Assembly: GCF_000021485.1 (NCBI RefSeq)
Contig: NC_011761.1
Coordinates: 1,146,001-1,210,000, forward strand
From: Acidithiobacillus ferrooxidans ATCC 23270
Lineage (GTDB): Bacteria > Pseudomonadota > Gammaproteobacteria > Acidithiobacillales > Acidithiobacillaceae
Length of the DNA stretch: 64,000 nucleotides
Direction of reading: 5' to 3'
The translations under genes and the position numbers were made by a program. Of this stretch, positions 7,377 through 17,445 are shown in pieces. Position 1 is the stretch's first letter; each line of letters begins with the position of its first letter. The notes below the pieces were generated by a model, which saw only the letters and a program-made list of their open reading frames with translations, did no database searches and was not told where the DNA came from.

Positions 7377-8420
7377 ATGCGAGCCGCATGGACGACTAGT
7401 ATACTTTTTGCCTTGTTGATCGGGCAGGGCTCAGCATTTGCGGATGGCCTTTCCTGGCTGGCGAGTTATCCCTATTATGGGCAGCCTGCCTCTTCCAAGC
7501 TGGTTGCTGCAGGCTTGGCGCCGGGCACACTGGAGAAGGTGACGGCCACTCAGCCGAGTCAGCCCTCCGGCGACTCGGCCGTAACTTCATCGCAGCCCCT
7601 CGGTGCCCGGTCGGCCATCACCGAGAGCCACTCCATAGGGGCACAGAACGGGCAGGCCCAGATGCCCGCATGGTGGAACGAGCCGCTGCAATCTCAGGAA
7701 CAGCAGCCCAATCCCGGTCTGGTGCCGTACCATGCCGTCAGTGCGCCCTGGTACGATACCCCCCTGGGTGTGCTCGGCATCGGGGTTGCGGCCACTGGCA
7801 CCACCATGCTTTTTGACCATGGCATCAATAATTACGTAGACAACCATGTAAGCGTTGGTTTTCGCAATCATGTGGCGCTAAACATCGCCGATGTGATTAC
7901 CGACGGCTCTCTCATCATCGCCGGCACCACCTGGTTCCAGAGCCCTTGGGCCAGTGCCAAGCTGGCGCACACCTCCAGCGTGGCGCTGACCTCCGCGGTC
8001 GCCACCACGGTCGAAGTCTTCGCCCTGAAATACGCCGTCGGCAGGGCCAGGCCCGGAGGCCCCAACACTAGCTCCACGCAGTATCATCCTTTCAGTTCGC
8101 GGTACGCCATATTCAGCACTTCTTTTTTATTCAACAACAACGGCCCGGCGACCGCTTCTTTTCCATCGGGCCACACCGCCATCGCTTTTGCGGTCATCAC
8201 CCCCTACGCCCAGAACTACCATCTCCCCTGGCTTTATGCCCTCCCCATGCTCGTCGGGGTCAGTCGTATTGTGGCGGTGGATGGCCATTGGGCGTCGGAT
8301 GTGGTCGCGGGTGGCTTTCTCGGCTGGCTCACGGCCGATCTGACCAACCGATTGTTTCCCAACAGTGACTATGGCTTCATGATTTTTGGCGATGGTGTGG
8401 GATTTCATGGCAAGTTTTAA
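7377..8420 (+). CDS. PAP2-superfamily phosphatase, first gene of the EPS operon
   Basis: Encodes 347 residues with a signal peptide (MRAAWTTSILFALLIGQGSAFA) and a PAP2 catalytic core: KYAVGRARP near residue 218, PSGHT near 263 and SRIVAVDGHWASD near 296-308. PAP2 enzymes hydrolyse lipid phosphates or diphosphates; at the head of an EPS operon the likely substrate is an undecaprenyl phosphate, which is inference. Residues 23-120 form a Ser/Gln/Pro-rich linker. The 166-base gap before it contains AT-rich TTATAAGTTATGTTAATAT and is the natural place for the operon promoter. Confidence 0.8.
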   Translation: MRAAWTTSILFALLIGQGSAFADGLSWLASYPYYGQPASSKLVAAGLAPGTLEKVTATQPSQPSGDSAVTSSQPLGARSAITESHSIGAQNGQAQMPAWWNEPLQSQEQQPNPGLVPYHAVSAPWYDTPLGVLGIGVAATGTTMLFDHGINNYVDNHVSVGFRNHVALNIADVITDGSLIIAGTTWFQSPWASAKLAHTSSVALTSAVATTVEVFALKYAVGRARPGGPNTSSTQYHPFSSRYAIFSTSFLFNNNGPATASFPSGHTAIAFAVITPYAQNYHLPWLYALPMLVGVSRIVAVDGHWASDVVAGGFLGWLTADLTNRLFPNSDYGFMIFGDGVGFHGKF

Positions 8421-8433
8421 ATGGGGAGATCTT

Positions 8434-9567
8434 GTGAAGTTATTCGATAGGAACAGGATCAAGTCGGCCTTATGGCAGGCCTTCCAGGGTGGTGGGTTTT
8501 ACCGCAAGGCTGTGGCGCTGGGCTTGATGAGTATAGCGTTATCGGGGTGCGCCATCATGACCGAAGGACCGAAGCAGGCCTATCCCCAGCAGGTACAGCA
8601 ACCGCAAACGCTCCCCTCTGCGGTGCTTTCCCATCATGAAGACCACCTCTCCCATGCGACCATGGAACGCCTCCTGCACCAGAGCATCACCTATCATCTG
8701 GGGGCGGGGGACGTGGTATCGGTGTCGGTGTATCTGCATCCGGATCTGTCCATTCCCAGCCCCATGACCTCTACAACGGGGTTGGCCGGGGCCATCGTCA
8801 CCAATGATGGGAATATCCAGTTGCCGCTTCTGGGGGTGGTGCATGTGGCCGGTATGACCACGACCCAGTTGCAGACCCGTCTCACCCGGCTCTACGCCCA
8901 ATACGTCATCGATCCCAAGGTCAATGTGCAACTGCAGGTCGCCCACAGCATCCGCTACTATCTGCTGGGAGAATTCATCAAACCCGGCCTGGTCTATTCC
9001 GACCGGCCATTGAATGTGCTGGAAGCCATGGCCTTGGGCGGGTCGGTGAACCTGGCGGATGCCGATCTGCGCGGCGCCTATGTGGTGCAGGACGGCCGGA
9101 AGCTGCCGGTGAACTTCCATAAGCTGATCCTGGCGGGCGACCTCCAGCAAAACATTCCCCTCAAAACCGGGGATACCGTGCTCATTCCCAGCATAACCAC
9201 CATGCGCGCTTATGTCTTCGGCGCCGTCAACAAAGCCGGCCCTGTGCCCTTCGTGAACGGACGCCTGAGCCTGTTGCAGGCCCTCTCGGATGCGGGCATG
9301 AACACCACGAACCTCACTACCGCGCGGCTCAGCGAAATCCGCATCATTCGGTCGGAAGGCGCCACCGGACAGTTTTACGTGGTGGACGCCCGGCGCATTC
9401 TGGAAGGCAAGGCGGCCCCCTTCTACCTGAAGTCGGGAGATATCGTCTACGTGCCGCAAACGACCGTCAGCAGCTGGAATCAAGCCATACTGCTCCTGTT
9501 GCCGTCCCTGCAGGCCATCAACCAGTTGCTCAACCCCTTTGTATCCATCAAGTTCTTGAGCCAATAG
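8434..9567 (+). CDS. wza: Wza/GumB-like outer-membrane polysaccharide export lipoprotein
   Basis: Encodes 377 residues from GTG 8434, chosen because GGGGAGA lies just upstream; ATG 8386 and ATG 8410 are longer alternatives. The signal ends in lipobox IALSGCAIM. The polysaccharide export domain follows (LGAGDVVSVSVYLHPDLS, then GNIQLPLLGVVHVAGMT), then two SLBB-like blocks (YYLLGEFIKPGLVYSDRPLNVLEAM and AYVFGAVNKAGPVPF, each shown in part). The protein forms the octameric outer-membrane channel that exports the finished polymer, working with the inner-membrane kinase encoded next. Confidence 0.88.
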   Translation: MKLFDRNRIKSALWQAFQGGGFYRKAVALGLMSIALSGCAIMTEGPKQAYPQQVQQPQTLPSAVLSHHEDHLSHATMERLLHQSITYHLGAGDVVSVSVYLHPDLSIPSPMTSTTGLAGAIVTNDGNIQLPLLGVVHVAGMTTTQLQTRLTRLYAQYVIDPKVNVQLQVAHSIRYYLLGEFIKPGLVYSDRPLNVLEAMALGGSVNLADADLRGAYVVQDGRKLPVNFHKLILAGDLQQNIPLKTGDTVLIPSITTMRAYVFGAVNKAGPVPFVNGRLSLLQALSDAGMNTTNLTTARLSEIRIIRSEGATGQFYVVDARRILEGKAAPFYLKSGDIVYVPQTTVSSWNQAILLLLPSLQAINQLLNPFVSIKFLSQ

Positions 9568-9575
9568 GAAAGCTT

Positions 9576-12098
9576 GTGACCGACAACCATACGCCACAGA
9601 CCACGCCAACCCAGGCGGTTCATTCGGGCGGCCCCATGGGGTTGATGGGCGCCCACGACGCTGGGGAGGGCGACGAGATCAACCTAGGGCCCATCCTCCA
9701 GGCGATTCGGGAAGGCTGGAAATGGCCCGTGGCCCTGGGGGGCTCCTTCGTCCTTCTGGCCGTGGTCGTTGTGCTCTTCACCAAACCCGTATTCAACGCT
9801 AGCGGCACGCTCTATCTCGCGCAAGCCGAAAAAACCCAGTCTGCCGGTTCGGGATCGGTGGATGGCGTTTCTCTCCTCTCGGGCCTGCTCGCGCAGGGAT
9901 CCAGCATGGAAACCCAGGTGGAGATCATCAACAGCCGGGACATGATCGAACGCGCGGTGCTCGCCTCCGGGATCAATGCCCAGGTGTGGCAAATCGGGCA
10001 CCGCCCTTCGGCCCTGACCTTTGCGGGTTGGAAGCTGGGCGGCCAGCGTCTTTCCCTTTACGCTCCCGGACCCCAGGCGTTGCGGGCACTGTATGCCCAC
10101 GTGACCGACCCCGCTTTGGAAGGCAAAACCCTTACCATTCGTTTTGGTCAGGGGGGGCAGTATCAGATTCTCCATCACGGCCAAGCCTTGCTCACCGGCA
10201 AGATCGACCAGCCTGCCGTTGGACCCGAGTTGCGGCTGATGCTGACTGCGGTGAAGTCGCCATACATTCCTGCAGCCAACACCCAGTATCATATCCAGAT
10301 CAGCAATGCGCTAGGAGTCTACAAGGCATTGGCCAAGACCGGCGCCATCTCGGTCGTGCGGGGCACAGGAGCCGGAGCCGATGCGGCCAAGACCAGTTAT
10401 CTGGTCACCATCTCCGCCAACAGCACAGACCCCTTCGTCGCCAGGCGGCTGACCAATGCGCTCATGCAGACCTATCTGAATCAAACCCGGTCCTGGAGCA
10501 CGGATCAGGCGGCTGCCACCTATGATTACCTGAGCCGGCAACTGGACAAGATCCGTGCCGCCCTGAGCAATGCCGACGCACGCCTCGCCAGCTACCAGAG
10601 CAAGAGCGGCGTGATTGCGGTTTCCGCCGGCGCCAAGGAGATGATTGGCCAATTGGCCGATTACGAGACCCAGCGTTCCCAGGCCAAGATCACCCTCTAC
10701 GGCCTGCAGCGGGTCCAAAAGACGCTGGCTCAGCCCGGTGCTGCCCTGAACCCCTATTTGTTCAGCAGCAAAGATCCCGTCATGAACGGCCTGGCCACCC
10801 GCCTGGCCGAGGCGCAGAGCAAGCTCATCGCCCTGCAAAAGCGCTATACCGCCGCAGCCCCGCAAGTGGTGCAGGCTCAGGCCGATATCGCCTCCATCCG
10901 CTCCGCCATCAGCGCTCTGGTGCAGAACCAGGAAAAAATGGCCACACAGCAACTCCAGTCCATTGATGCCATCATCGCGCAACATCAGTCCGATATGGGC
11001 AAATATCCCCATTCCGAGCTGGAGGTCATTTCGCTGACCCGCTCCAGCGAGGTGCTGGGCAAGCTCTATATGTTCCTCCTGGAAAAACAGGAAGAGGCCG
11101 CCATCAGCAAGGCCAGCACTCTTACCAAAAACCGGATACTGGACACGGCGTTGATCGCCAACCTGCCGGTCGCCCCCAAGGCCGGGAAAGAAGTCGCCTT
11201 GTACGGCTTTTTAGGGGTGCTTCTGGGTCTGAGCATCGTTTTTGGGCGCTATCTTCTACATCCAGGCTTTCGCAGCGATGAGGAATTACGTCGGCGTTAT
11301 CCTTTTTTACCGGTCTATGGACTACTCCCTGCCGCGCATGCGGTATCGCGGCCCACCAAAGAAACCATTTTCTCGATGCCCGACCCGCGTTCGGGCTATG
11401 GTGAGGCCCTGCGCCTGCTCCGCGGCAATTTTTATCTGGCCGTTGGCGAGGCTCGCGGGCAGGTCGTGGCCATGACCTCCGCCATAGCCGGGGATGGCAA
11501 GAGCACCCTGGCCTTCCAGCTCGCATCGGCACTCGCCCAGGACGGCAAAAAAGTCCTCCTGATTGATGCCGATCTGCGCAATCCCCACGCCCATCTGGCT
11601 TTCCACGTCACCCAGGAGCCGGGCTTGGCAGGTATCCTCGTCGGCCGTTCCACCTGGCAGGCAGCCTTGCACCATATCGCGGATGTCGGCATTGATCTCA
11701 TCACCGCTGGCAATACGCCGCCCAACCCCAGCGAGCATCTCGGCTCCGGTCGCCTGGAACAGGTTTTGGCGGATCTGCGCTCGGGCTATGACTACATCTT
11801 TATCGACACGCCGCCCTTCCCCATGGTGGGCGACATCCTGACCATAGGACCCCTTGCCGATCGTCTGCTGATCATCGCCAAGGTCAACCATACCCCGCGC
11901 CGGGCCTACCAGGAACATCTGCAGGGCATTCTGGGACTGAATCGCCCCGTGGGCCTGATCGTCAACGGCATCCGGGTGCAGGGCAGCTACGGTTATGGCT
12001 ACGGCTACGGCTATGGCTATGGCTATGGTGCCAGCGACAAGGCGCTCACCCCGCCCAAGGGATGGCGGCGATACCTCCGACTAAGGCGTAAAAAATGA
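9576..12098 (+). CDS. wzc: Wzc-like polysaccharide co-polymerase and tyrosine autokinase
   Basis: Encodes 840 residues from GTG 9576 (AGGAAAG upstream). An N-terminal Wzz domain starts with a transmembrane helix (about 52-68); a long periplasmic coiled region and GNVR block lead to the second helix (about 537-558). The cytoplasmic BY-kinase domain has Walker A SAIAGDGKST near 635, Walker A' LLIDADLRNPH near 661 and Walker B YIFIDTPPFP near 741. The C-terminus carries seven tyrosines in an alternating Tyr-Gly run (about 805-818), the autophosphorylation cluster. Family knowledge: cycles of Tyr phosphorylation control polymerisation and export. The next gene, a PHP-type phosphatase, overlaps by ATGA. 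Confidence 0.92.
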   Translation: MTDNHTPQTTPTQAVHSGGPMGLMGAHDAGEGDEINLGPILQAIREGWKWPVALGGSFVLLAVVVVLFTKPVFNASGTLYLAQAEKTQSAGSGSVDGVSLLSGLLAQGSSMETQVEIINSRDMIERAVLASGINAQVWQIGHRPSALTFAGWKLGGQRLSLYAPGPQALRALYAHVTDPALEGKTLTIRFGQGGQYQILHHGQALLTGKIDQPAVGPELRLMLTAVKSPYIPAANTQYHIQISNALGVYKALAKTGAISVVRGTGAGADAAKTSYLVTISANSTDPFVARRLTNALMQTYLNQTRSWSTDQAAATYDYLSRQLDKIRAALSNADARLASYQSKSGVIAVSAGAKEMIGQLADYETQRSQAKITLYGLQRVQKTLAQPGAALNPYLFSSKDPVMNGLATRLAEAQSKLIALQKRYTAAAPQVVQAQADIASIRSAISALVQNQEKMATQQLQSIDAIIAQHQSDMGKYPHSELEVISLTRSSEVLGKLYMFLLEKQEEAAISKASTLTKNRILDTALIANLPVAPKAGKEVALYGFLGVLLGLSIVFGRYLLHPGFRSDEELRRRYPFLPVYGLLPAAHAVSRPTKETIFSMPDPRSGYGEALRLLRGNFYLAVGEARGQVVAMTSAIAGDGKSTLAFQLASALAQDGKKVLLIDADLRNPHAHLAFHVTQEPGLAGILVGRSTWQAALHHIADVGIDLITAGNTPPNPSEHLGSGRLEQVLADLRSGYDYIFIDTPPFPMVGDILTIGPLADRLLIIAKVNHTPRRAYQEHLQGILGLNRPVGLIVNGIRVQGSYGYGYGYGYGYGYGASDKALTPPKGWRRYLRLRRKK

Positions 12099-12856
12099 TG
12101 GACCTGCTGCGCCGGTTTCGTCCCCAGAATCTTGCGCCAGAGGCACCCGATGGCGAACGTCTCGCACCCGTCTGGGATTTCCACTGTCACTTGCTCCCCG
12201 CGGTGGACGATGGCCTGCGCAGCCTGGAAGAGACGCGCGCTGCCATCACGGGCATGCTGGCCCTAGGTTACCAGGGAGCGGTGCTCACGCCGCATATCTA
12301 TCGGGGGGTGTACGACAATACCCCCCAAGCGCTCCGTGAACACTTCCGCGCCCTGCGCCAGGAGATCGAAGGGGATTTTAGCCTGCATCTCGCCGCGGAG
12401 TATTTTGCAGATGAAGCGCTGCTCACCGCCATCGAGCGGGACGACATTCTTTATCTGGAACTGGGAAGGCAAAAAATCGTGTTGGTGGAGTTCCCCACGC
12501 TGATGCCCAGCCCGGCGGGGATGGATGTGCTTCTGCAACTGCGCCGTGCCGGCTATCAGCCCGTGCTGGCGCATGTGGAGCGATACCGTTATGTGCAACT
12601 GGAGCAATCACTCTGGCTGTCGCGGCTGGAGCGCACAGGCGTATGGCTGCAATGCGACATCGGCAGTCTGGTGGGGCAATACGGCCCGCATCCCCAGGCT
12701 TTCGCCCGCGCGTTGCTGGATCAGGAACTGCCCACCCTTTGGGGAACGGATCTGCATCGTGTGGCGCAACTGGAACGCTACGTGGCGCCGGGATTGGCCG
12801 TGCTTACGAAAAGCGGGCAACGGATCAACGCCGTGCTGGAGGAATGGCACGCATGA
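12095..12856 (+). CDS. CpsB/YwqE-type PHP-fold protein-tyrosine phosphatase
   Basis: Encodes 253 residues. The metal-binding motif FHCHLLPAVDDG (about residues 28-39) is the signature of CpsB/CapC manganese-dependent tyrosine phosphatases, and further metal ligands appear in LTPH, EYFADE, AHVERY and WGTDLHR. The enzyme should dephosphorylate the Tyr cluster of the adjacent Wzc-like kinase. It overlaps its neighbours by ATGA at both ends, consistent with coupled translation. PHP-type rather than low-molecular-weight (Wzb) phosphatases are best known from Gram-positive capsule loci but also occur in Gram-negative EPS loci. Confidence 0.88.
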   Translation: MMDLLRRFRPQNLAPEAPDGERLAPVWDFHCHLLPAVDDGLRSLEETRAAITGMLALGYQGAVLTPHIYRGVYDNTPQALREHFRALRQEIEGDFSLHLAAEYFADEALLTAIERDDILYLELGRQKIVLVEFPTLMPSPAGMDVLLQLRRAGYQPVLAHVERYRYVQLEQSLWLSRLERTGVWLQCDIGSLVGQYGPHPQAFARALLDQELPTLWGTDLHRVAQLERYVAPGLAVLTKSGQRINAVLEEWHA

Positions 12857-13854
12857 TGACCAGCCCGACAAAAGATGCTGTGTTGGTGGTCGGCGGCGCG
12901 GGCTACATCGGCTCTCACATGGCCAAGATGCTTGCTCAAGCGGGATTTGGCGTTGTCATTCTCGATAACCTCTCTACTGGTTTCCCCGACGCCGCCCGCT
13001 ACGGTGACCTTATTCGAGGCGATCTGTCCAATCAGGCTTTGTTGGACCGCTTGTTTCACGAGCATGCGTTCGTTGCTGTCCTGCACTTCGCCGCTCTGAG
13101 TCAGGTTGGGGAATCCGTTCGCGCACCCGCGCTGTACTACCGCAACAACGTGGCGAACACTCAAAACCTGCTCGATGCCATGCTCCGACACGACGTGCGC
13201 CGTTTCATTTTTTCCTCCAGCGCTGCCATCTTTGGTGAACCAGCATCCGCCTATATTGAAGAGACGCACCCGCAGCGTCCCATCAATCCTTATGGACGCA
13301 GTAAACGCATGGTGGAGGAGATGCTGGCGGATTACGACCATGCTTACGGCTTACGCTCCGTCAGCCTGCGCTATTTCAATGCCGCCGGTGCCGATCCCGA
13401 AGGCGAATTGGGCGAGCGCCACGATCCGGAGAGCCATCTGATCCCCTTGGTGCTTCAGGCCGCCAATGGTCGCCGCGAGCATATCGCCATCTACGGGGAC
13501 GATTACCCAACGCCCGATGGCACCTGCGTTCGGGATTACATTCATGTCTGGGATCTGTGCAGCGCCCACTTGCTGGCTTTAGAGCATTTGCTGGCCGATG
13601 GGAGGAGCGACGTTTTCAATCTCGGCAACGGTGCCGGATTTTCCGTGCAGGAAGTCATCGACACCACCCGCCGGGTGACGGGCCGAGATATTCCCGCAAT
13701 CGTCCAGGGCCGTCGCGCCGGTGATCCGGCTGTTCTGGTGGCGGATAGTCAAAAGGCGCGGCGCGCTCTGGGGTGGGAGCCGCGTTTCCAGGAACTGGAA
13801 ACTATAATTTCCCATGCTTGGGGCTGGGAGCGGGCAAAAGGAGAGGCGTGGTGA
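12853..13854 (+). CDS. galE: UDP-glucose 4-epimerase
   Basis: Encodes 333 residues from ATG 12853, overlapping the previous stop by ATGA; the open frame extends further left but that part is inside the phosphatase gene. Rossmann motif VGGAGYIGSH at about 13-22 binds NAD, and YGRSK at about 146-150 is the SDR catalytic Tyr-Lys pair, with a preceding SSSAAIFG serine block. It interconverts UDP-glucose and UDP-galactose, supplying UDP-galactose to the EPS pathway. The length fits the family. Confidence 0.93.
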   Translation: MMTSPTKDAVLVVGGAGYIGSHMAKMLAQAGFGVVILDNLSTGFPDAARYGDLIRGDLSNQALLDRLFHEHAFVAVLHFAALSQVGESVRAPALYYRNNVANTQNLLDAMLRHDVRRFIFSSSAAIFGEPASAYIEETHPQRPINPYGRSKRMVEEMLADYDHAYGLRSVSLRYFNAAGADPEGELGERHDPESHLIPLVLQAANGRREHIAIYGDDYPTPDGTCVRDYIHVWDLCSAHLLALEHLLADGRSDVFNLGNGAGFSVQEVIDTTRRVTGRDIPAIVQGRRAGDPAVLVADSQKARRALGWEPRFQELETIISHAWGWERAKGEAW

Positions 13855-13882
13855 CTGTCGCGGACATCGGGAGTGAAATGCC

Positions 13883-15205
13883 ATGAAAATCACGGTCATC
13901 GGCACTGGATATGTGGGTTTGGTGACGGGCGCCTGCCTCGCCCAGGTCGGCAATCAAGTGCTCTGCATCGACGTGGACGCCGACAAGGTGGCCCGGCTGC
14001 GCGACGGCATCATTCCCATCCACGAACCGGATCTGCCCGCCGTCGTCCAGGAGGGCATCGTCGGCGGACGTCTGACCTTCAGCACCGACATCGCCGCAGG
14101 TGTGGAGCATGGCGAATTTCTCTTCATCGCGGTGGGCACGCCCCCCGATGAAGACGGTTCCGCCGATCTTCGCCACGTCCTCGCCGTGGCCGATGCCGTG
14201 GGCCGTCATATACAGCGCCCGGCTATCGTCATCAACAAATCCACCGTTCCAGTGGGCACGGCGCAAAAAGTGCGGGAACGCATCGCTGCGGCCCTGCGTG
14301 AGCGCGATACAACCATCCCCTTCGAGGTCGTCTCTAATCCCGAATTCCTCAAGGAAGGCGCGGCGGTGGACGACTTCATGAAACCCGACCGCATCATCGT
14401 TGGCACCGACAGTGAAGCGGTGCGGGAGCGCATGCGCGCCCTTTACGCTCCCTTCAACCGCAACCACGACCGCCTGATCTTCATGGACCCGGCGTCGGCG
14501 GAGCTGACCAAATATGCCGCCAACGTCATGCTCGCCACCAAAATCTCCCTCATGAACGAGCTGGCCGGGCTGGCGGAACACTTGGGCGCAGATATTGAGG
14601 AGGTTCGCCGCGGCATCGGCGCCGATCCGCGAATCGGATATTCCTTTATTTATCCGGGTTGCGGGTACGGCGGATCCTGTTTTCCCAAGGATGTGCGGGC
14701 ACTGGAATACAGTGCGCGGCAACACCACTATGAAGCTCCTCTGCTAGCCGCCGTGGAAAGCGTGAACAATCGCCAGAAACGAGTGCTGGAGCACAAACTC
14801 GTCGACGCCTTAGGCGAAGACCTGAAAGGTTTGAGCATCGCCCTCTGGGGCCTCGCCTTCAAACCCAATACCGACGACATGCGCGAGGCTCCCAGCCGCG
14901 TGCTCATGGAAGGTCTCTGGCGTCGCGGCGCCCACGTCCAAGCCTACGACCCCGCCGCCATGGACGAAACCCGGCGCATCTACGGCGAAAGGGCTGATCT
15001 GCAACTTTGTGCCGACCCCTATGCCGCCTGCCAGGGCGCCGACGCACTGGTCATCTGCACGGAATGGCAGGTGTTTCGCAGCCCCGATTTCAACCGCCTC
15101 AAGGAGCTTCTCCGCCGCCCCCTGATCATCGACGGCCGCAACCTCTACGATCCCGCCAGACTCCGCAAGGCGGGCTTTGCATATCATGGCATCGGACGAT
15201 CGTGA
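13883..15205 (+). CDS. ugd: UDP-glucose 6-dehydrogenase
   Basis: Encodes 440 residues. [14 protein letters not shown] at the N-terminus is the NAD-binding loop, STVPVGTA and [10 protein letters not shown] are UDPGDH family blocks, and [12 protein letters not shown] near 260 holds the catalytic cysteine. It oxidises UDP-glucose to UDP-glucuronate in two NAD-dependent steps, supplying an acidic sugar for the polymer. It lies 28 bases after galE. Confidence 0.94.
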   Translation: MKITVIGTGYVGLVTGACLAQVGNQVLCIDVDADKVARLRDGIIPIHEPDLPAVVQEGIVGGRLTFSTDIAAGVEHGEFLFIAVGTPPDEDGSADLRHVLAVADAVGRHIQRPAIVINKSTVPVGTAQKVRERIAAALRERDTTIPFEVVSNPEFLKEGAAVDDFMKPDRIIVGTDSEAVRERMRALYAPFNRNHDRLIFMDPASAELTKYAANVMLATKISLMNELAGLAEHLGADIEEVRRGIGADPRIGYSFIYPGCGYGGSCFPKDVRALEYSARQHHYEAPLLAAVESVNNRQKRVLEHKLVDALGEDLKGLSIALWGLAFKPNTDDMREAPSRVLMEGLWRRGAHVQAYDPAAMDETRRIYGERADLQLCADPYAACQGADALVICTEWQVFRSPDFNRLKELLRRPLIIDGRNLYDPARLRKAGFAYHGIGRS

Positions 15206-15286
15206 TATGGACAAGGGCTTAGACGGCGTGGCTACTTCCGACCAGCTCCAGCAGCCGCTTATCTTATGCGTCTTCCGGGTGCATCG

Positions 15287-16753
15287 ATGAGCATTCGGCG
15301 TAATACCCTCTACAATCTGTTAGGCCGGATCGCGCCACTAGCAGTTTCGCTGGTCACTGTACCCATCTACCTGCACGCCATCGGTGAGGCCCGGTATGGG
15401 GTGCTGGCCATCATCTGGTTGTTTACGGGCTACTTCGGTGTTTTTGAAATGGGGCTTTCGCGCGCAAGCGCCTATCATTTGGCTCGCCAGCATGACGAAG
15501 CGCCAGCGGTGCGCAGCACCACCTTCTGGACCGCACTCTGGATGAATCTAGGTTTTGGTCTGTTGGGCGCGGTAGTGCTCTACGCGATCGCGCAGGCCGT
15601 CTTCACGCATTTCTTCCACATGCCTCAAAGCATGCGGAGCAGTGTGCTTGCCAGTATGCCGTGGATCGCCGCAGCCCTGCCGCTCTCCACCCTCGGTGGC
15701 GTGCTGGCGGGCGCGCTGGAGGCACGCGAGCGCTTTGCTTACATGAACCTCATCGGAGTGTTCAATACCGCCGTGACCCAGATTGGCCCGCTTCTGGTGG
15801 CGCTTTTCATCAGCCCCGAACTCACCTGGCTGATTCCCGCCGTGGTCATCGCCCGCGCTTCCGGCCTGTTGCTCCAGTTTGTCGGCGTCTGGCGTTTTCT
15901 ACCCATCGTGCCATCCACCCTGTTCGACCGTGCGCGCGCACGTGCCTTGTTCACCTATGGGGGCTGGATTTCGATTACCAATATCGTCGGACCGGTACTG
16001 GTCACCTTTGACCGTATACTGATCGGCGGACTGCTGAGCGTGCAGGCCGTCACCTATTACACGGTGCCCTATAATCTTGTCAGCCGCGTGTCTATCCTCC
16101 CTAGCGCTCTCTCCGCCAGTTTGTTTCCCCGTTTTTCGCGTATAGAAAGCGGGGAGGGTAAAAACTTGGCGGAACGCGGATTGCACCTGCTCGTTGCCGT
16201 TATGACACCCATAACCATAACCGGCATCGCCCTGCTTCCCCTTTTTCTGACGTACTGGATCAGCCCGGCGTTTTCCCGGCATGGGTCCATGGTGGGCATG
16301 ATTCTGCTTGCAGGGTTCTGGGTCAACGGATTGGCCTATATTCCCTACGGCCTGCTCCAGGGGCAGGGTCGCCCGGATATTACCGCCAGGCTGCATCTTC
16401 TTGAACTACCATTTTTTCTGCTATTGCTCTGGGGCGGGATTCACTGGTTGGGTTTGGTGGGGGCAGCTATGGCCTGGAGTATGCGTGTAGCTGCCGATGC
16501 TCTCTTGTTGTTTTATTTCGCACGCCTTCCTTTAAAGTTAAGCCATGCACTACCCGCCTTGGCAATGATGGGCGGTGCAGCTGTGGTCGCACCTCACCAT
16601 ATGAACTCTGTGCAAAGCATTTTGGCGGTTCTTCTGGTGGCGTTCAGCATACTCTGGGCACTATGGATCGCACCGGACCTGCGGCAGGTACTTCTACGAT
16701 CCTCACAAGGTCTGCGCCGCTTATCTTCCTCGCAGTGTCGGAGACACCCGTGA
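15287..16753 (+). CDS. wzx: Wzx-type polysaccharide flippase (MOP/PST superfamily)
   Basis: Encodes 488 residues from ATG 15287 (MSIRRNTLYNLLGRIAPL); ATG 15266 is an in-frame alternative seven codons earlier. The protein is hydrophobic throughout, with about 12-14 predicted membrane segments and the typical start of PST transporters: an amphipathic helix, then VTVPIYLHAIGEARYGVLAI. It should flip undecaprenyl-linked repeat units to the periplasmic face. The 81 bases before it hold nothing recognisable. The end overlaps the next gene by GTGA. Confidence 0.85.
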   Translation: MSIRRNTLYNLLGRIAPLAVSLVTVPIYLHAIGEARYGVLAIIWLFTGYFGVFEMGLSRASAYHLARQHDEAPAVRSTTFWTALWMNLGFGLLGAVVLYAIAQAVFTHFFHMPQSMRSSVLASMPWIAAALPLSTLGGVLAGALEARERFAYMNLIGVFNTAVTQIGPLLVALFISPELTWLIPAVVIARASGLLLQFVGVWRFLPIVPSTLFDRARARALFTYGGWISITNIVGPVLVTFDRILIGGLLSVQAVTYYTVPYNLVSRVSILPSALSASLFPRFSRIESGEGKNLAERGLHLLVAVMTPITITGIALLPLFLTYWISPAFSRHGSMVGMILLAGFWVNGLAYIPYGLLQGQGRPDITARLHLLELPFFLLLLWGGIHWLGLVGAAMAWSMRVAADALLLFYFARLPLKLSHALPALAMMGGAAVVAPHHMNSVQSILAVLLVAFSILWALWIAPDLRQVLLRSSQGLRRLSSSQCRRHP

Positions 16754-17445
16754 ACAATTTCGAAGAAGGTGCTAGAGTTTATAGAAGCGAAGCTAACAGA
16801 CCATTAATTGAAATGCTAAATCTAGAATCAATTCGCATCTTAGATATCGGATGTGGGTCTGGTGCTAACGCTGCCTTAATAAATGAACGTAGTCAGTCAT
16901 CAGAAATAAACGGCATTACTTATTCAGCAAAAGAGGCGGAACTGGCACTAAGCCATATGGCCAATGTCTGGGTATTTAATCTGGAAAGTGATATTCCAGC
17001 AGGTTTACTAACTCAAAAATTTGATGCGTTAATCTTTTCACACATTCTGGAACATCTGAAGGACCCGTCTCACATTCTGGCGCGTTTTGTGAAACTGTTG
17101 TCCATTGGAGGGCAAGTTCTGATTGCGGTGCCAAATATTCTTTTTTGGCGTATGCGGGTGCAGTTTCTGCTTGGAGATTTTGAATATCAGTCAGGTGGGG
17201 TTCTAGATGACACGCATCTACGGTTCTTTACCTATCACACAGCAGATATACTTCTATCACAATCTCCAGAATTGCAACTTGAAAACAAGCGAGCAACAGG
17301 AAGCGTGCCTCTCTGGTTGCTGAGAAGACATATCCTTCCCAAAAATTGGTGTCGACAAATCGATCGCTTGGGTAGTGCAAAACTGCCTAACCTTTTTGGC
17401 GATCAAATACTCATCAGTGCCAGAAAAGTTAAAGAAAGCAGCTAA
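16750..17445 (+). CDS. Class I SAM-dependent methyltransferase
   Basis: Encodes 231 residues from GTG 16750, overlapping the flippase stop (GTGA). Motif I ILDIGCGSGANA near residue 33 binds S-adenosylmethionine, with FDALIFSHILEHLKD and GGQVLIAVPN as later motifs, the layout of Methyltransf_11/23 proteins. It probably methylates a sugar of the growing repeat unit. Base composition drops sharply here compared with galE and ugd and stays low through the next gene, which suggests transfer of a two-gene block. Confidence 0.8.
   Translation: MNNFEEGARVYRSEANRPLIEMLNLESIRILDIGCGSGANAALINERSQSSEINGITYSAKEAELALSHMANVWVFNLESDIPAGLLTQKFDALIFSHILEHLKDPSHILARFVKLLSIGGQVLIAVPNILFWRMRVQFLLGDFEYQSGGVLDDTHLRFFTYHTADILLSQSPELQLENKRATGSVPLWLLRRHILPKNWCRQIDRLGSAKLPNLFGDQILISARKVKESS

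Noticed and set aside
11988-12030. TATGGC/TACGGC repeat as a phase-variable microsatellite
   Set aside because: It encodes the Tyr-rich autophosphorylation tail expected in Wzc proteins, and unit changes would stay in frame.
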